64,000 nucleotides of DNA from Wyeomyia smithii (Eukaryota > Arthropoda > Insecta > Diptera > Culicidae), in NCBI RefSeq assembly GCF_029784165.1, contig NC_073696.1:236443392-236507391 (forward strand), given 5' to 3'. A model generated the notes under the pieces. That model was given only the letters and a program-made list of their open reading frames with translations. It ran no database searches and was not told where the DNA came from. A program made the position numbers and the translations under genes. How positions within the stretch are numbered: the stretch's first letter is position 1; every line of letters starts with the position of its first letter. Below are positions 46,243-58,878 of this stretch, in pieces.

Positions 46243-46605
46243 AAAAATGAGCCAGTAAACTCCAGAATCCAGTAAACTCAAAAATTGATGTCTTTCAGCA
46301 AAACAAAATCAGAGGCTGAACAGAAAATACTCAAAACTCAACTCACAATTAATGAAAATGAAAAAAGCTTCTTGGAAACTTTTAAACGTTTCTAAAAAAT
46401 AGAAAGAAAGTGTAGAAAAACTTATACTGAAAAACAACCATAAGATACAGCAAAACTCTAACAGAATATAATCGTGAATATGACTTGAAGTGACTTAAAA
46501 CACGTTATAGCGAGATATACAAAATTCTAAATATACATATAAGAATAGATGTAAATCATACCAATTATAAGTTTTCCATGGAATCTTTTTTCTTAAATAA
46601 CGATC
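46243..46605. other. AT-rich stretch, nothing recognised
   Basis: A-rich plus strand without frames or repeats. Confidence 0.5.
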
Positions 46606-46609
46606 TTAA

Positions 46610-46753
46610 CCCTCTAGTGCCCAAGTTAGTTTTTAAACGGATTTCGAAAAAAAAAAACACCATGCATCTAAAAAAACATTTTTCAAGTATCGATTGAAGC
46701 TTTTTAGAGGTTTAAGTGAAGGCCGCACAAAGGCGGCACCGGGCACTAGAGGG
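46610..46753. mobile_element. TTAA-flanked MITE (CCCTCTAGTGCCC ends)
   Basis: TTAA at 46606-46609; the right duplication has decayed to GTAA (46754-46757). Ends CCCTCTAGTGCCCAA and CGGGCACTAGAGG. 144 bp, same orientation as 32508-32649. Confidence 0.9.
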
Positions 46754-47644
46754 GTAACTTAGTCCAAAAAAATGATTACTGCTTTCGAAAGACAAAAAAG
46801 ACTTGTGAAATCAGAAGACCTTTGAATTTATTCAAACATTTGGAAATGCAGCTCTGTCTGTTTGTCTGCCTGATCCAATAGACTTGGAAACTACTGAACT
46901 GATTGGAGTAAAATTTTGTATATAAGAGTTTTAGGGGCCCTGAAAGGTGACTAAGATAGTTCGAGACCCCTCCCTATTCTGAAAGGGAAGGGTATCATAA
47001 AAATGAAACACAAATTTCTACACATCTCGAAAACCAATCAAGTAAATAAAAACAAACTTTACATGTAAAAGTTTTAAAAGCCAAAAATATTTGCATGGTT
47101 GTTCGACATCCCTCCCTCTTCTAGTAGAGAGGGGTCCCATATAAATAAAACACAAATTTCGCACAACTCGAGAACTCGAGAAATCAAGCAAATACAACCA
47201 ATTTGGCATGTGAATGGTTTTGGGGATAACAAATCTGTCCAAGATCAGGCCCTTTAATCTTCACCTTCATGAGTGCATCGTCAAGCGACGATGACGCAAC
47301 TCAACTTCGTCTTCAATCCGACTTTATATCAACATCGTTTTGTTTCGCTCTCCTTCTCACTGAGCACAAAAAAATCGTCTTTCACTCGGTACATTTTGTT
47401 TCGTCGTTTTTTTTTCGGCGTATTTTATCGTCGGTTCAGATTGAACTGACAGAACTGAGGCTTCAAGGCAGCAATGAAGAAAGCAGATTCGAGCAAATTT
47501 TGTTTCAATTGACGATTTAAAATTTATCGTCAACTGCATGATGACGATGAACTGAAGCAAGTTATTCGCTTTGACCTGTGAGGTAAGGACAAGCATGTTG
47601 GGTGCTGTGATTGATGTATTTGGTTGCAGGCTTTGCAAATTGTT

Positions 47645-47735
47645 TGCGTGGAGCATTTTATACGCAACATGTTACACGTTACATGTTACACATTATACAT
47701 TATATGTTATACGTTACATATTACAATTCTCATTG
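47645..47735 (+). repeat. GTTACA-type simple repeat
   Basis: Imperfect run of ACATGTTACAC, ACGTTACATG and ATTATACATTATATGTTATAC words, inside the hAT-like element. Confidence 0.7.
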
Positions 47736-47859
47736 CACGAGTTATTTACATTAGGTCCCGTACCGTTTACATTCAAATCATATGTAATATGATACAAATC
47801 GCATAAATCAGCTCCAAAGAATAATTTTCCTAGCCCTTATTCCTGCTCCTATATGTCCA

Positions 47860-48006
47860 AGGCCATGGAAATACTGGCGCGGTTTGCTCTGTGAAGGCGA
47901 CTCGCCCTATCGCTGGTTAATATACAGCTCTAATTAGGGCTGTACATTACCCACGGCAAGGCGAACCGTCTGTACAACGCAAGCCGCGCCAGTATGTCCA
48001 CGGCCT
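47860..48006. mobile_element. Palindromic MITE nested in hAT-like element
   Basis: AGGCCATGGAAATACTGGCG at the left and its inverted partner AGGCCGTGGACATACTGGCG at the right continue imperfectly (GCGGTTTGC, GGCGACTCGCC, TACAGC-CTAATTAG) to the centre. The full 147 bp therefore folds on itself. No target duplication could be read. Confidence 0.78.
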
Positions 48007-48480
48007 AAAACGCAACAACAGCATCAACGCTTTGTTTGTCCAAAGTAATTTACCCTCATCCATCCAAGTGACGATTTCATTGAAGCTAACCATAGTCGCT
48101 TCAGTTCGATAATGAAGACCACGACGACGCTGATTGTAGAAATTCATTTTAAGCAATATTTTCGTCAGTTGAAGTTGTTTTTAACTTCATCCGAAAGACG
48201 AAAGGCAAAGCAGAACGCAAAAGATTACACATGCAACAGTCGTGTGGAATATGAAGAGTGTTCATCTTCTCTTCGGCAAGCACCAGTCGAACTGAGTTTA
48301 CGAAGTTTCAGTAGCAGCGAGTGAGACGAAGGGGTTGCGTTTTCTCCTTTGGGTGCTCCATTCGATAATGTTGAGGCCTGTCCAAGATCCCTCTTCCGAA
48401 AAAGAAGGGTCCCATACAAGCGAAACACAAATTTCTGCACATTCCGAGAAATAATCAAGTAAATGGAATTTAATTTGATA

Positions 48481-49250
48481 GCGGAACTGCTCCATTATTC
48501 ATCTCAGCCCATTAATTCATCTCATATAACATGGAAACACAAATAAAAACGGGAAAAACGCATGTTTTCTTTTTAAACCAATCAGCTAATCCATGGAATG
48601 GATTCTTCATAGTTCACTTTAGATTCCTCATAAAGCATTATCCTCCAAAACTTACTTAAAAGCTCTAAATTTGATAATATAGTCGGGCATCTGCACTCGA
48701 AAACTCATCTATTTCAATCACATACCTCAGAAAACAAAATCCACGCATTGTTCTATACGGCTGCAACGGGACTCGTTCAGCAGCCAACCAAAGTTTTTTT
48801 CATCACTAGCGGACCACTTTTTATTTTAATCACGTAACTGACATAAATTGATAGCACTGCAGAGGTTACCTAGGTTACCAGTTTTGCACGTAAACAACTA
48901 CAGCGGATATCTAGGAAACCTACTACGACGGGCTGCGGCTACGTTCATTCATGATAATGTGCTTCATTCATAATTAACAGTGTGATGAATATGGAGGCGT
49001 CGTGAGACGAATAATTGAGCAGTGATTCGAGTTTTAAGATGGATATGGAAGCGTTGTGAAAAATGGTTTATTTTACAAAATTCAGGATAAATGTAGATAA
49101 TTTTACTAAATATACAATGCTGAACGATTCCATTAGAGCATGTAAGCATATTTAGTTTATTTGTTCAATGATTTCGTGAAAATCGAGTGTTCAATCCGTG
49201 CATTATTCGTGAATATCGGATTAATGAGATGAATAATGGAGCAGTTCCCC
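48481..49250. mobile_element. TA-flanked MITE, 770 bp
   Basis: TA at 48479-48480 and 49251-49252. The inverted ends are GCGGAACTGCTCCATTATTC and GGGGAACTGCTCCATTATTC, continuing ATCTCA. TA duplication suggests a Tc1/mariner-type helper. The interior has no coding capacity. Confidence 0.85.
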
Positions 49251-50250
49251 TATGTTATGGTTTTTGAGAGCAAGAAAAACTTGCATGGTGGTTCGACACC
49301 CCTCCCTCTTCTGGAAGAGAGCTCTCGTACAAATGGAACTCTAACTTCGTTTCAACTCAAGCACAAATAAAGTGAATCGAACCAAATTTGACATATTGAG
49401 GTTTTTGGGAGCCAAAAATATTTTCATGATGGTTCGACACCTCTCCTTCTTTTCAAATAAAGGGTTCTTATATAAATCAAACACACTTTTCTATGGTGGT
49501 TTTGGGTATATCCGGAATCGTGATGATGCACTAAAGCTTCAAGTCGACCTCAGACACCATTTTGAATTTTAAGATGTCTACTTCCGTTTTATGGAAAACA
49601 GTAAAAAATGGCCAATTTCTACCCAATATGAGTATCTCTGGAACCAGAACGATGCACAGAAGCCTAACATCGACCGCAAACACCATTTTGAATTAAAAGG
49701 TGGCGACTTAAAGTGTCTGAAAAACAGTCGAAAATGACCAAATACTATCTAATATGAATATTTCCGAAACTAGAATGACACGCAGAGACCAAAAATTGAT
49801 TTCACATGTCATTTTGCAATCGAAGATGACAACTTTCGGTTTCTGGGAAATAGCCTGAGGTGATCAAGTTCCACCCAATATAAGTATCTCCGGAACCAGA
49901 ATGATGCACAGAAGCCAAAAATCGATCTCAGCCACTTTTGGAAAACATTCGAAAGTGAGCGAATACTACTCAATATGGATAATTTCATGATCAAGATGGT
50001 GCATAGATGCCAAGCATTGACCCTGGACAGAATCGACGTGATGTACAAAAGCCAAAAGGCGAGGATGTTGTCATTCCGATAAAACCAAGCATTTCAAACG
50101 ATTCATGTTTTGCCTCTGATCGTATCCGATGGCCGAGTCGTCGTGCATTTTTTGACTATAAACAAACCGCAAGAAATCAATCAATTTGGGATGTTTAAAA
50201 TTATTTGAATAATGACAAAAATGGGCGGAACAAAGTTCGCCGGATCAGCT

Positions 50251-52440
50251 CTTGAAAAATAAAAGTGAATGACATTCACTGCAAATGTAAAACGTCCAAA
50301 AGAACAAAATAAACAAAACGGCCAGAGTTCAGCTCAAAATTCAAGAAAAATATGACTAAAGGAAAAAAAAAACAAAACAGAAATGGACTAAATCTAGCTT
50401 AAAAGTTGCAAAAACTGAAGTAACCAAAAAAGCGGTAGAAAATGTTCGAGTGGATAAGAGTCAGGTCAGAATTTATTTTCAATAAGTCTCAAAGATTGCA
50501 TAACGCCCATATTAACCCAAGAACACTTGAAAGCAAGAAAAATGAAAAGTCAAATAATTGAAAATGTACACCGAAATAGCTGGAAGTACTTTCAGGAAAA
50601 ACTTGGGAGAAAAACTGGAAAAGTAAGGCTCTGACGCGACTTCAAAAGCATTAAAATAAAATAACCTCATCTTCAACTTCTAGAAGTCAAAAGCATATTA
50701 TATGATCTAATTTAGATTTTCTGGTATTTCAAGATGCAGTCTTTTTTGTAAAATTGAGACAGAAGTTTTTATACTGTCTAACGTTTCGGTTGAGTGAATT
50801 TAGCCACTTACCGAAAATTGATAATAAACTCCAAATTCAGACCACAACTTAGGTGTAAGTGCCTTAAAGCGTTGAAACAAAACTTACTTTAAATGTTATC
50901 AAATAATCCCAAAACAATCTTAAAAGCACCTTCACTATGAAAAAAAAATTAAAATAATCTTATTTTATTCAACATGTGCTCAACATGTCTGAAAAACCTC
51001 TCCAAAATGAGGAGGCCACTAAAGAAATGATTCCAAATTTACCTCAAATATAGCTAACAACGAGTCTAAGACTAGAATATCTTTAGAATATAATAGAAAA
51101 TATAAAGCAAAGCAAAGACTGGTGCTACATTGAAAGATTTGTATTCCTGTGAGCGTCATATGTTTTTATTTGTAGATAAGATTTGTTCGTTCGATTGTCA
51201 AAATATGAAGCCTGTCTGATTCTGCTGGGTACAGTTGTGTTGTATAATACCAAAATTTAATTTCTCATTTTCGGTCTTGATTTCGCTTAATTTTAAATTG
51301 TGAAAAATGTTCAAATTAAAAAAACAAACTTTTCACGAAGCCGGAATAAGATCAACCATGTACCAAACAAATGGAACGCCCAAGCGTTCCTCAAAAACAT
51401 GCTACCGCTAATTACCTTCTTCGTTCCTTCCTTCGCCTCTCATCGAACGTTGGGGAAGCGATTTCGATAGGGCCACTCACTTTCCACTCCGATTCCGCTC
51501 GGCACGTAGGAAACATGATAATTGAAAAACGAATTCCGAATCAATTATGTTGTTAATGGAAATGTTGCTGCTCAAATTCTCATGCACAGCGTTCTCGATG
51601 GGGAGGACTGTTTTTTTTTTCAGGTTAGGTTGAATAAAAAAAAAGCTGAAGGGAGACTATGTATATTGATTTAGTTCTGGTTTAAAGTTAGAATACGCCT
51701 TACGAAACCCTGAACCCTCGATGAGAGCCAACTAGAGAAGAAAAGCCGCTAAAAGCACGGCTGCTTCTTTTTCCTATCCCAAATCGACGAGGAGTTATCT
51801 TAAATAATGTTCGATTTTACTAGATACGAGGGGAAGATTGGAGCTTGTTTCGTTGTTAGTGATTTTCGAGTGTCTGAGATTTTCCCCCGATAATGCTCCG
51901 GCCTCTCAGTTCTCGGTTTGGAACTTTGCCATCTCATGCTTAGTTGAGTTTTAACTTCTGATGCTGAGTTGATTTGATTTTAAGAAGTTTACTTTTATGA
52001 GCTAGAAACGGTTGTGTATAGAGGCAAACTTCGTCACGATTGCGGTTTGCAAAGAAGACGAAATGAAGATTAGGTAATTCTAAATATCTTTGAATGTGAA
52101 ATTGACGTATTCAACGTCAGGTGCCGACATTGTCTCGTTTACGAAAAAACCTGCTCAGGTCTAGTTGGTAATAGAATGCTGGGATTAATACAAAATTTAA
52201 ATATTTTTATCTATTACGATTAATAAACAACGCTAGCCACTCAAAAAGCTTCGCTTTTGGAGATAAATACATTAGAACAATAATTTACTCTAACCAATAT
52301 CCACTGGGAAGAAAACGAAATTATACACAAGCTTGGATCGATAGTGATGAATAATGATTGCGCGGTCGATTTAAATGCTAACCACAAACCATCTCTTCCC
52401 CGCTCTCGGAAAGAAGTCCCTTTCTGTTCCAGAACATCCA
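50251..52440. other. Unassigned stretch
   Basis: AT-rich to about 51360, then mixed composition. Frames of about 60 codons without domains; no repeat partners found. Confidence 0.45.
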
Positions 52441-53634
52441 CAGATGAAGCAAAACCCGGCTCCCGCTAGCTTTCCGGCCTGTCATGAAGGCCACCGGGGT
52501 CACAACTGGCGCCACCGCCATCAAATTAGATAAATAAACTTTACCAATCCGGACCTATTCCGGTGGTCCTGCCGGTGGGGCAGCAGTATGAGCGCACTTC
52601 CGTTTCTTTCTTTCCCTTCTCCGCCGCTATAACACTAGAAAGGGCACTCGCTTTGGGGCGTGTACCAAACTATTTCCGTGAATGAGGAAGCGCTCGGTCT
52701 TCTCGGTTCGCTCCGTACCCGGGCGGCGAGCTCTGCACCGAGTGTCGGGGTATTTATTTTAATTTGATTATTCAATTAAGTTTCACGACGATAAAATTCC
52801 TGTGGGGCGTGACCCCTCACGATAACACAGACGACGACGATGATGGCGATGAAGACGTCGAGAAACACAGCGGCGGCGGAGCTGCCCTTCGTCGTTCATT
52901 CTGCGGTCTTTGTACTCTAGTGCACCGCCCGGTGACCGGCTCTTCATTGTTGACGTTCATTGATTGCTAGTCTAGTATTAACTCAATTTTCCGTTGTGAT
53001 GGAAAGAGATGTTATTGTGGATAATTAGTTTTAATTGGTGTTGTTATTGATTGCAGCTGGCAAGCGTCCGAGCTTGTTAGGACTTCAATGAGGCTTGGGA
53101 AGCTGGCGTCATAAACTGTCAGCCGGCGTGTCTTTCTTGTGGGAATGGTGCTTGGAAATCATTCCATTAACTATTCACACAGAAATGAAAGCTATTGTGC
53201 GACCGCACTCGATTATCACCAAATTTCATTTACCATAAATCTCCGGATAAGCCCAATATCTGCTACAGAAAGACATTATTTTTCCGCCACGGAACCTGCG
53301 TCTGATCGATTGTCTCCCTTTCTGGCGGAAACCTGCTTCTTAGACCGCAACCGTGAGGTGAAATCGAATCAGCATAAGCGTCACCGAAAAATACGACAGA
53401 CCACCACAAATAATAGCCAAATAAATAATAATATTCAAATAAATTTTCGAATCTAGCGCTTGAAATCGCTATTCGAATAGACTGTGCCGCGCGTGGCCTT
53501 ATGAAAATGATTTATATGCTAAGCAGAGCGGCAGCCGCGCCACTGCCACGCTCGGGCTCGTACCGGACTACAGAAACTCTCACTTTCGATGCCTGCCTAT
53601 CCACCAGGTCCATTCGATCTGCTCGTTCGGTCTG
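52441..53634. other. GC-rich unassigned stretch
   Basis: Higher GC (GCCACCGGGGTC, CCGGTGGGGCAGCAG, ACGACGACGATGATGGC) than the surroundings, as often seen around promoters and first exons. The 105-codon plus frame at 53139-53456 and shorter ones show no domain I know. Confidence 0.35.
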
Positions 53635-53772
53635 TCAGTTAACCCACCCAACACTTCGCGTCGGTCTTCGTGCTTCTTGTTCCGTATACAAACGAATCAT
53701 TCCGTCGCGGTGCGGCAGCGCGTCGCTTCGGGCAAAATATTAGCGCTTCAAACACGCGCGGCTTGTGGAAAG
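53635..53772 (+). other. Weak candidate 5' UTR first exon
   Basis: An initiator-like TCAGTT at 53635-53640 is followed by 138 nt without ATG and a good donor AAAG|GTATGA (GT at 53773-53774). GC-rich. No coding potential. All elements are short and could coincide by chance. Confidence 0.25.
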
Positions 53773-56700
53773 GTATGAAATTTAAAAACGTCGTTTGAGA
53801 GAAAGGTCGCAGTAGAGAATTGCATTTGTGCATATGGGACTAAGTAGACAACTTGGAGGATGTAGTTATAGAGTTTTTGTCGCTACAGAGAACAGGTAAT
53901 TGAACAAATTTTGACGTTATAAGATATTCGCACAATTTTATGATCATCAGTTCAGAAGCGTATCGACGAAATAATACCTACAGTTATGGAAACAGATTTC
54001 GGTATTGCAAAGACGATAACAGTATTATAATGCCACAAAGAACGTTGAACAGAAACTCAGCTGAGATGGTATTGACTATATTCCGTTCCCTCCAACACAA
54101 TGCTGATTGGGATAACGCGAAAATTTTATAAAGTGTTAGAAAATCGTCGCAACTTAATACATGGGAGTCGATGCATATCATAACATCGGAACAGCCGCTT
54201 ATGAACGAGGATGATGCTTCCATATTATCACCTCTCTTCTACCTCACCAAACTGAAACTGTAACTCTCTCCTAATAATTAGTTGGACATCGCCCTGTGGA
54301 TGGGTAACAGCTTACCCGAAACCGGTCGGTTGAAAAGGTAATTTTTAAAATTGTAAGTACCATAAGTGTTTGTGTCCTGTTGAATAAATTTTTGTTAGTT
54401 CTTACGTCGCACCAAAATTCGGAATTTAAAGTATGTTCCGTTCCTTTGAGAGCAAGCGGGTCAAAATCGCTATCATAAGCCATAATTTATGAATAAACAT
54501 AGGTATACTCTTCCAAAAAACATTTCTGTATTAAACAATAGTTGATGTTTTTTCTACGATTAAACACCATAGTTGTAAAATTTTGTGACTAAAACACATT
54601 TAGGTAACTTCACCATACTCATGTAAGTCACGACTGGATTTATATTTCAGATTGGAACATGGCAAATTGTTTTGGCTACCGATACGACACGCAGGCAGTT
54701 AAAATGGGACTCTTTAACGCTTACTTGTCGGTATCACAGAAAATATTAGATCATAACGGTCTCATGGAATTTTAATGGGGCGTTTTGCTTCTCAAGTGTA
54801 AAAATTAAAGTTTAAAAGATTGTTTATGATTCGAAAAAAATAAGTAATTGTTTAACCATGATAAAACCATGATTCAACCTGTTCTCTACATATTTAGTTT
54901 ATACAGCACGAGAATCCCATTATGCTTTGCCGGCAGTATAATCTATTTAAGTTTATTAATTTTAAATTACTTTTCATTACTCAAAGCGACAAATAAAAAT
55001 TGCTACGAAGGCTGTACACAACCGCGCGGGTCATCACTTATTACAATACGAAAGTGCTTTATATCATCTGCCATTTACAACGAAATGCTGCTACCAATGC
55101 ACAGTGGTCCGGGAACCGAATTTAAATGACAATTTGGTTCTAGAGCTGGTTAGCAATATTTAAAGATTTTTTTCTATGGAATTGTTACCAGGTTTGTAAA
55201 TGATCACAGTAGAACAACATTTCACTGTGATAATCGTCTTCTTTTGCTCTTGACAATGGAAAGGCTCGCTGTCTAAATACACTGTCTGTTTTTTTTTCCC
55301 AAACATATTTTGACATTTATTCCTAGAACTGAGAATCACGCACGTTGTTTGCAGAGATTTCGGAAATTACTTATATCATTGATCTTGCATTAATATTTCT
55401 TAATAAAAATATTGAAGTAAACAAAACTGAACCGAAACAAAATCGCCAAACGTATACCAGTGTGCGATGCACCATTTGTTCTGTGCGCGAGAGCCGGCGG
55501 TCGTTCTTCATTTACCAGCGAAAGCCTAATGCTACGCACACATTATTGCTATGAAAAATGAAGCTGACCAAAATCTTCGATAAAATAAAATATGTCACTT
55601 TCTTATCTTCGTGGATAGAATTAAAGAGTGTTCCACAATACTGTTGTAGCCTTAACTTTGAGCGATTCGGCATAAAAAACGTTATTCTCTGTCTTTGAAA
55701 ATAAACTATGAGGATTTATAAAAAACCTGCTTTCTTGACTTTTCATTCAATTTTTCTCATCAAAATTTTCTTCGGACGGCTTTTAGAGTTTTTTTCCGAT
55801 GAACGTTTTGCGATACTGAAACCGTAAATGGATCGATAGATAATTACATTAAAAAAAATGGAATTGCTAAACTTTGCAATTGAAGTCTCTCAAAAGAAAG
55901 TCAAGGAATGGATTCCATGCTCAATGACCGCTATTGTTCTGTTTACCGATTTGAATGGCACTTTGCACACATATTTGGCTAAGTGCATTTGAGCATTCAT
56001 TCCCTACGCACGGAGGAATTTCTCAAACTAGAAGGTAATTTTCTGAAAAAGTGTTTGCTTTTAAATATACAATAAGACCTAACCTGTAAGAAATATTACA
56101 AGGTATACAGCCCTAGGGTTGTATGAATAAATGGTGACAAGAGACTAAATACCGTAATTACTGTAATTACAGATAGAATTAATTGATTTGTTCAGTGATT
56201 TACGTATTTTAATTCTCAGCCTCCCCGTAATTTTTCAGTAATATATTTAATAACGCTCAAAAGAACTCTATTTACATTTGGTGATATTGTGCCTGTGATG
56301 TTTTTTTTTGTGCAAACAACATTTCACAATTACAACGAAGTTAAAGTTTTGCTAAGTTGGTTTCATTTGCCAACAATTACATTCACAGTATTACGAAGAC
56401 AGCTAATATACGTATAATATATTATTTGTAAAGTGAAAAATAAGAAAATATCATCTAACAAAGTTGAAATGTAAAAAAGAAGATTCTGAATAGATCTTAG
56501 CAAATGGACAAATAATCACAAGCTCTCGCCGGCTCTTTCTCTTTATAAATTATTATTTTTACTCGTTTGATATCATGTCAGTCACGATTACTTAGTGATA
56601 ATCGAATATAAAATTAAATGCAAAATGTTCAATTCTTGTTGAGTAATTTATGGTTTTATTCATGAGATAAACATTATTCATGAGATAAACTTTCAATCAT

Positions 56701-57940
56701 TGTTGCTTTTACCAGCATGTTTTCTTTTAAGACATCAGTTTTTGTTACGCTCTAACAGAAGGTTTAGAAATTATTCAATAAAAGGGGTTGTTTCAAACTT
56801 CTCGAAAACCCTTTACCCTCGAGACATCAAATTATTTTAGGTTTATGGTAGCAAACATAATTTGACCTAGTGGGACGGAGAGGTTCTGTCAACATATTGA
56901 TACAGAGAATATCAGGGAACGGTTGGTGTCTGTTCATGTCGTCTGTGCTAGGAATGCTCGCATGTGATTGGTTTATTTTTCGCGTAAATTTGTCATTGAC
57001 ACTTTTTATCGATTTTTACCGCTTTGCAATGAAAAAACAATGATAACTAGCGTGTTACAAAATTGTTCAACATTTTATCTATCCAACAACATATTGGCTA
57101 TTGTTATCCATCATGTAATTATGCTGTTATTGTCGTTCGAAATCTGACGCAACATTTGCCAGTTTCATTTCCAATTTTACAGAATGCATACCAGTATAGA
57201 AAACAATGACGTAGTCCCACGTGAAAAAAACCCTACGTTTCTTCATCCTAAACTTTTTATCTTTTTTTTTTTTTTTTCAAAATATCAACCTTTCGCAAAG
57301 AATTAATGAAGAAAAAAAAACTGTTTTTGTTTCTAGACCCGCCGAATCACTGAACAAACCTTATTTTATCATTTTGGAAGGTTCAAGACCCAGGAAATTT
57401 CATAGTTTGAATTTTTGGTATGCAGTAACTTTTTCGGTGAGGACACCAGAACCACGGTAAACATTAAAGGTCAAAACAATTCTATCTCTAAAATAAAAAA
57501 TAATATTTTATAAATTTAAAAAAAGATATTTTATGGTCAATTTTCTGAGAAATCATACGGATACGGTTTCTAGTGTTTCGAACCCTCCGAAAATGTCAAA
57601 ACAATTTCTTTCATAATTTTCTCTGACTAAGATACCCACGTACGCTGATTTGATTATAATTTTGATGTTCCTTGAACCGAGTTTCCAATAATTTTTTTAA
57701 TTTTTTTTATTCGTATTTCTTTCTGAATTGTTCATAGTAGGGTACTTTTGGCATACTCCTTTACAAGGGCTGCGATACCTAGTCTCGCGACAGACACTCG
57801 TATTCGATATAGCTATCGAGACACCGCATTCCATAGCTCAGCAAAATGCTTCGAATCAGACGCAGTTATACGCTGCCCAATATGGGAAAACAGACGATTA
57901 CGGAAACTCTTTTCAGTCAGCATACTGCCAAAGTTACTCG
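53773..57940. other. Long AT-rich stretch
   Basis: CCAATGCACAGTGGTCC at about 55096 is shared exactly with the 1.5-kb duplicated units (about 12174), suggesting a fragment of that dispersed family. T-runs near 57255-57275. No supported gene. Confidence 0.45.
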
Positions 57941-57970
57941 TATCGCTATCGTATCGTATCGTATCGTTAA
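57938..57970 (+). repeat. (GTATC)n short tandem repeat
   Basis: TATCGCTATCGTATCGTATC followed by GTATCG: five or six pentanucleotide units. Confidence 0.85.
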
Positions 57971-58661
57971 GATTAGGAGGTTCTCGCTAGAGGACAGGTC
58001 GCAGCGGGACCTTGATTAACACTTATCAAAAGATCTGGGAACCCCTGACCCGAAAATAGACAAACCCAGAAAATCAACATATTTTAAAGTTTTTAATTCT
58101 CAAAAACTTGTAACTTTTGAGTTTTTGAATTGATTTCAGATCTTTTAGTATCAAAATAAAGATAATTAACGGCCCGTTCAAAATCATGAAACAATGAAAG
58201 TTTCACATAAAATATCAAATATTTTCGGAGAAATACTCTTTATTTTTTAGGATGGAATTTTTTATAATCTATAATGTCCACCAGAACCACACTGCGTCCC
58301 CATTGAAAAAAGTTATTGCAATGCGAAAATATCAAGCGATATAGTTTTCTGGGTCTTGAAACATCTAAAATGACAGAATACGGTTTGTATCTTAATACTT
58401 GATCACTATTATGGGAAATTTGTTGAGTTGAAGATTTTTGAATGAACCTTATTTTACAACATGGATTTTTTTCAAACTCTGAAAATATCTGAAAATGTGT
58501 TTTATGAAACAAACTTAGCCTAAAACGTAGAATATTTCTATAACAACCACATGATTGATTTGAGAATTTTAATTTGCATTTAAAATAGTTTTTCTTTTAG
58601 GCTAAATCGAATGCTTTCGTAGCAGAATCAATTCTAAAATAATCAATAAAAATAGTTTTGT
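57971..58661. other. AT-rich stretch, nothing recognised
   Basis: A 90-codon minus frame (58240-58512) has no domain. Confidence 0.45.
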
Positions 58662-58878
58662 TTCATTAAGGCAGACAATGTGTGCAGCAGGGGAAGCGAA
58701 AAAAATACGAACGGGAAATCTGATACAGATTTAGAAAAATATTCCGCATCCCGACGGGACAGGGAGATTGCGGGTTCAGTTCCCTTCGGGATGCGGTATA
58801 TTTTTCTAAATCTGTATCATATTTCCAGTTCGCCTATTTTCCGCTTTCCCTGCTGTACACATTGACTAACTTAATGAA
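58662..58878. mobile_element. Foldback element, copy A
   Basis: TTCATTAAGGCAGACAATGTGTG at the left (58662) is matched by the inverted right end. The arms run through GCAGCAGGG-AAGCG, GATACAGATTTAGAAAAATA and CCGCATCCCGA, about 85 bp each with scattered mismatches. The centre is GACAGGGAGATTGCGGG. Confidence 0.85.

Larger units (their letters stand above)
47246..48380. mobile_element. hAT-like element, 1.1 kb, 8-bp duplication
   Basis: TCCAAGAT at 47238-47245 and 48381-48388. The ends are CAGGCCC and, inverted, CAGGCCT. The interior is rich in GACGA/TCGTC words on both strands but has no transposase I can recognise; the frames at 47269-47520 and 48112-48324 are featureless. The flanking array element reads through when the insert is removed. 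Confidence 0.78.
46845..50250 (-). repeat. Second copy of interspersed array element, split twice
   Basis: Read on the minus strand it starts AGCTGATCCGGCGAACTTTG (about 50250) and passes through 126-bp-type units (CCAGAATGATGCACAGAAGCC spacing in 49500-50030). It then passes through 143-bp-type units (TTCGACACCCCTCCCTCTTCT) and ends with the GTCT-rich microsatellite near 46855. Insertions at 47246-48380 and 48481-49250 interrupt it. It is more diverged than the plus copy. Confidence 0.78.
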
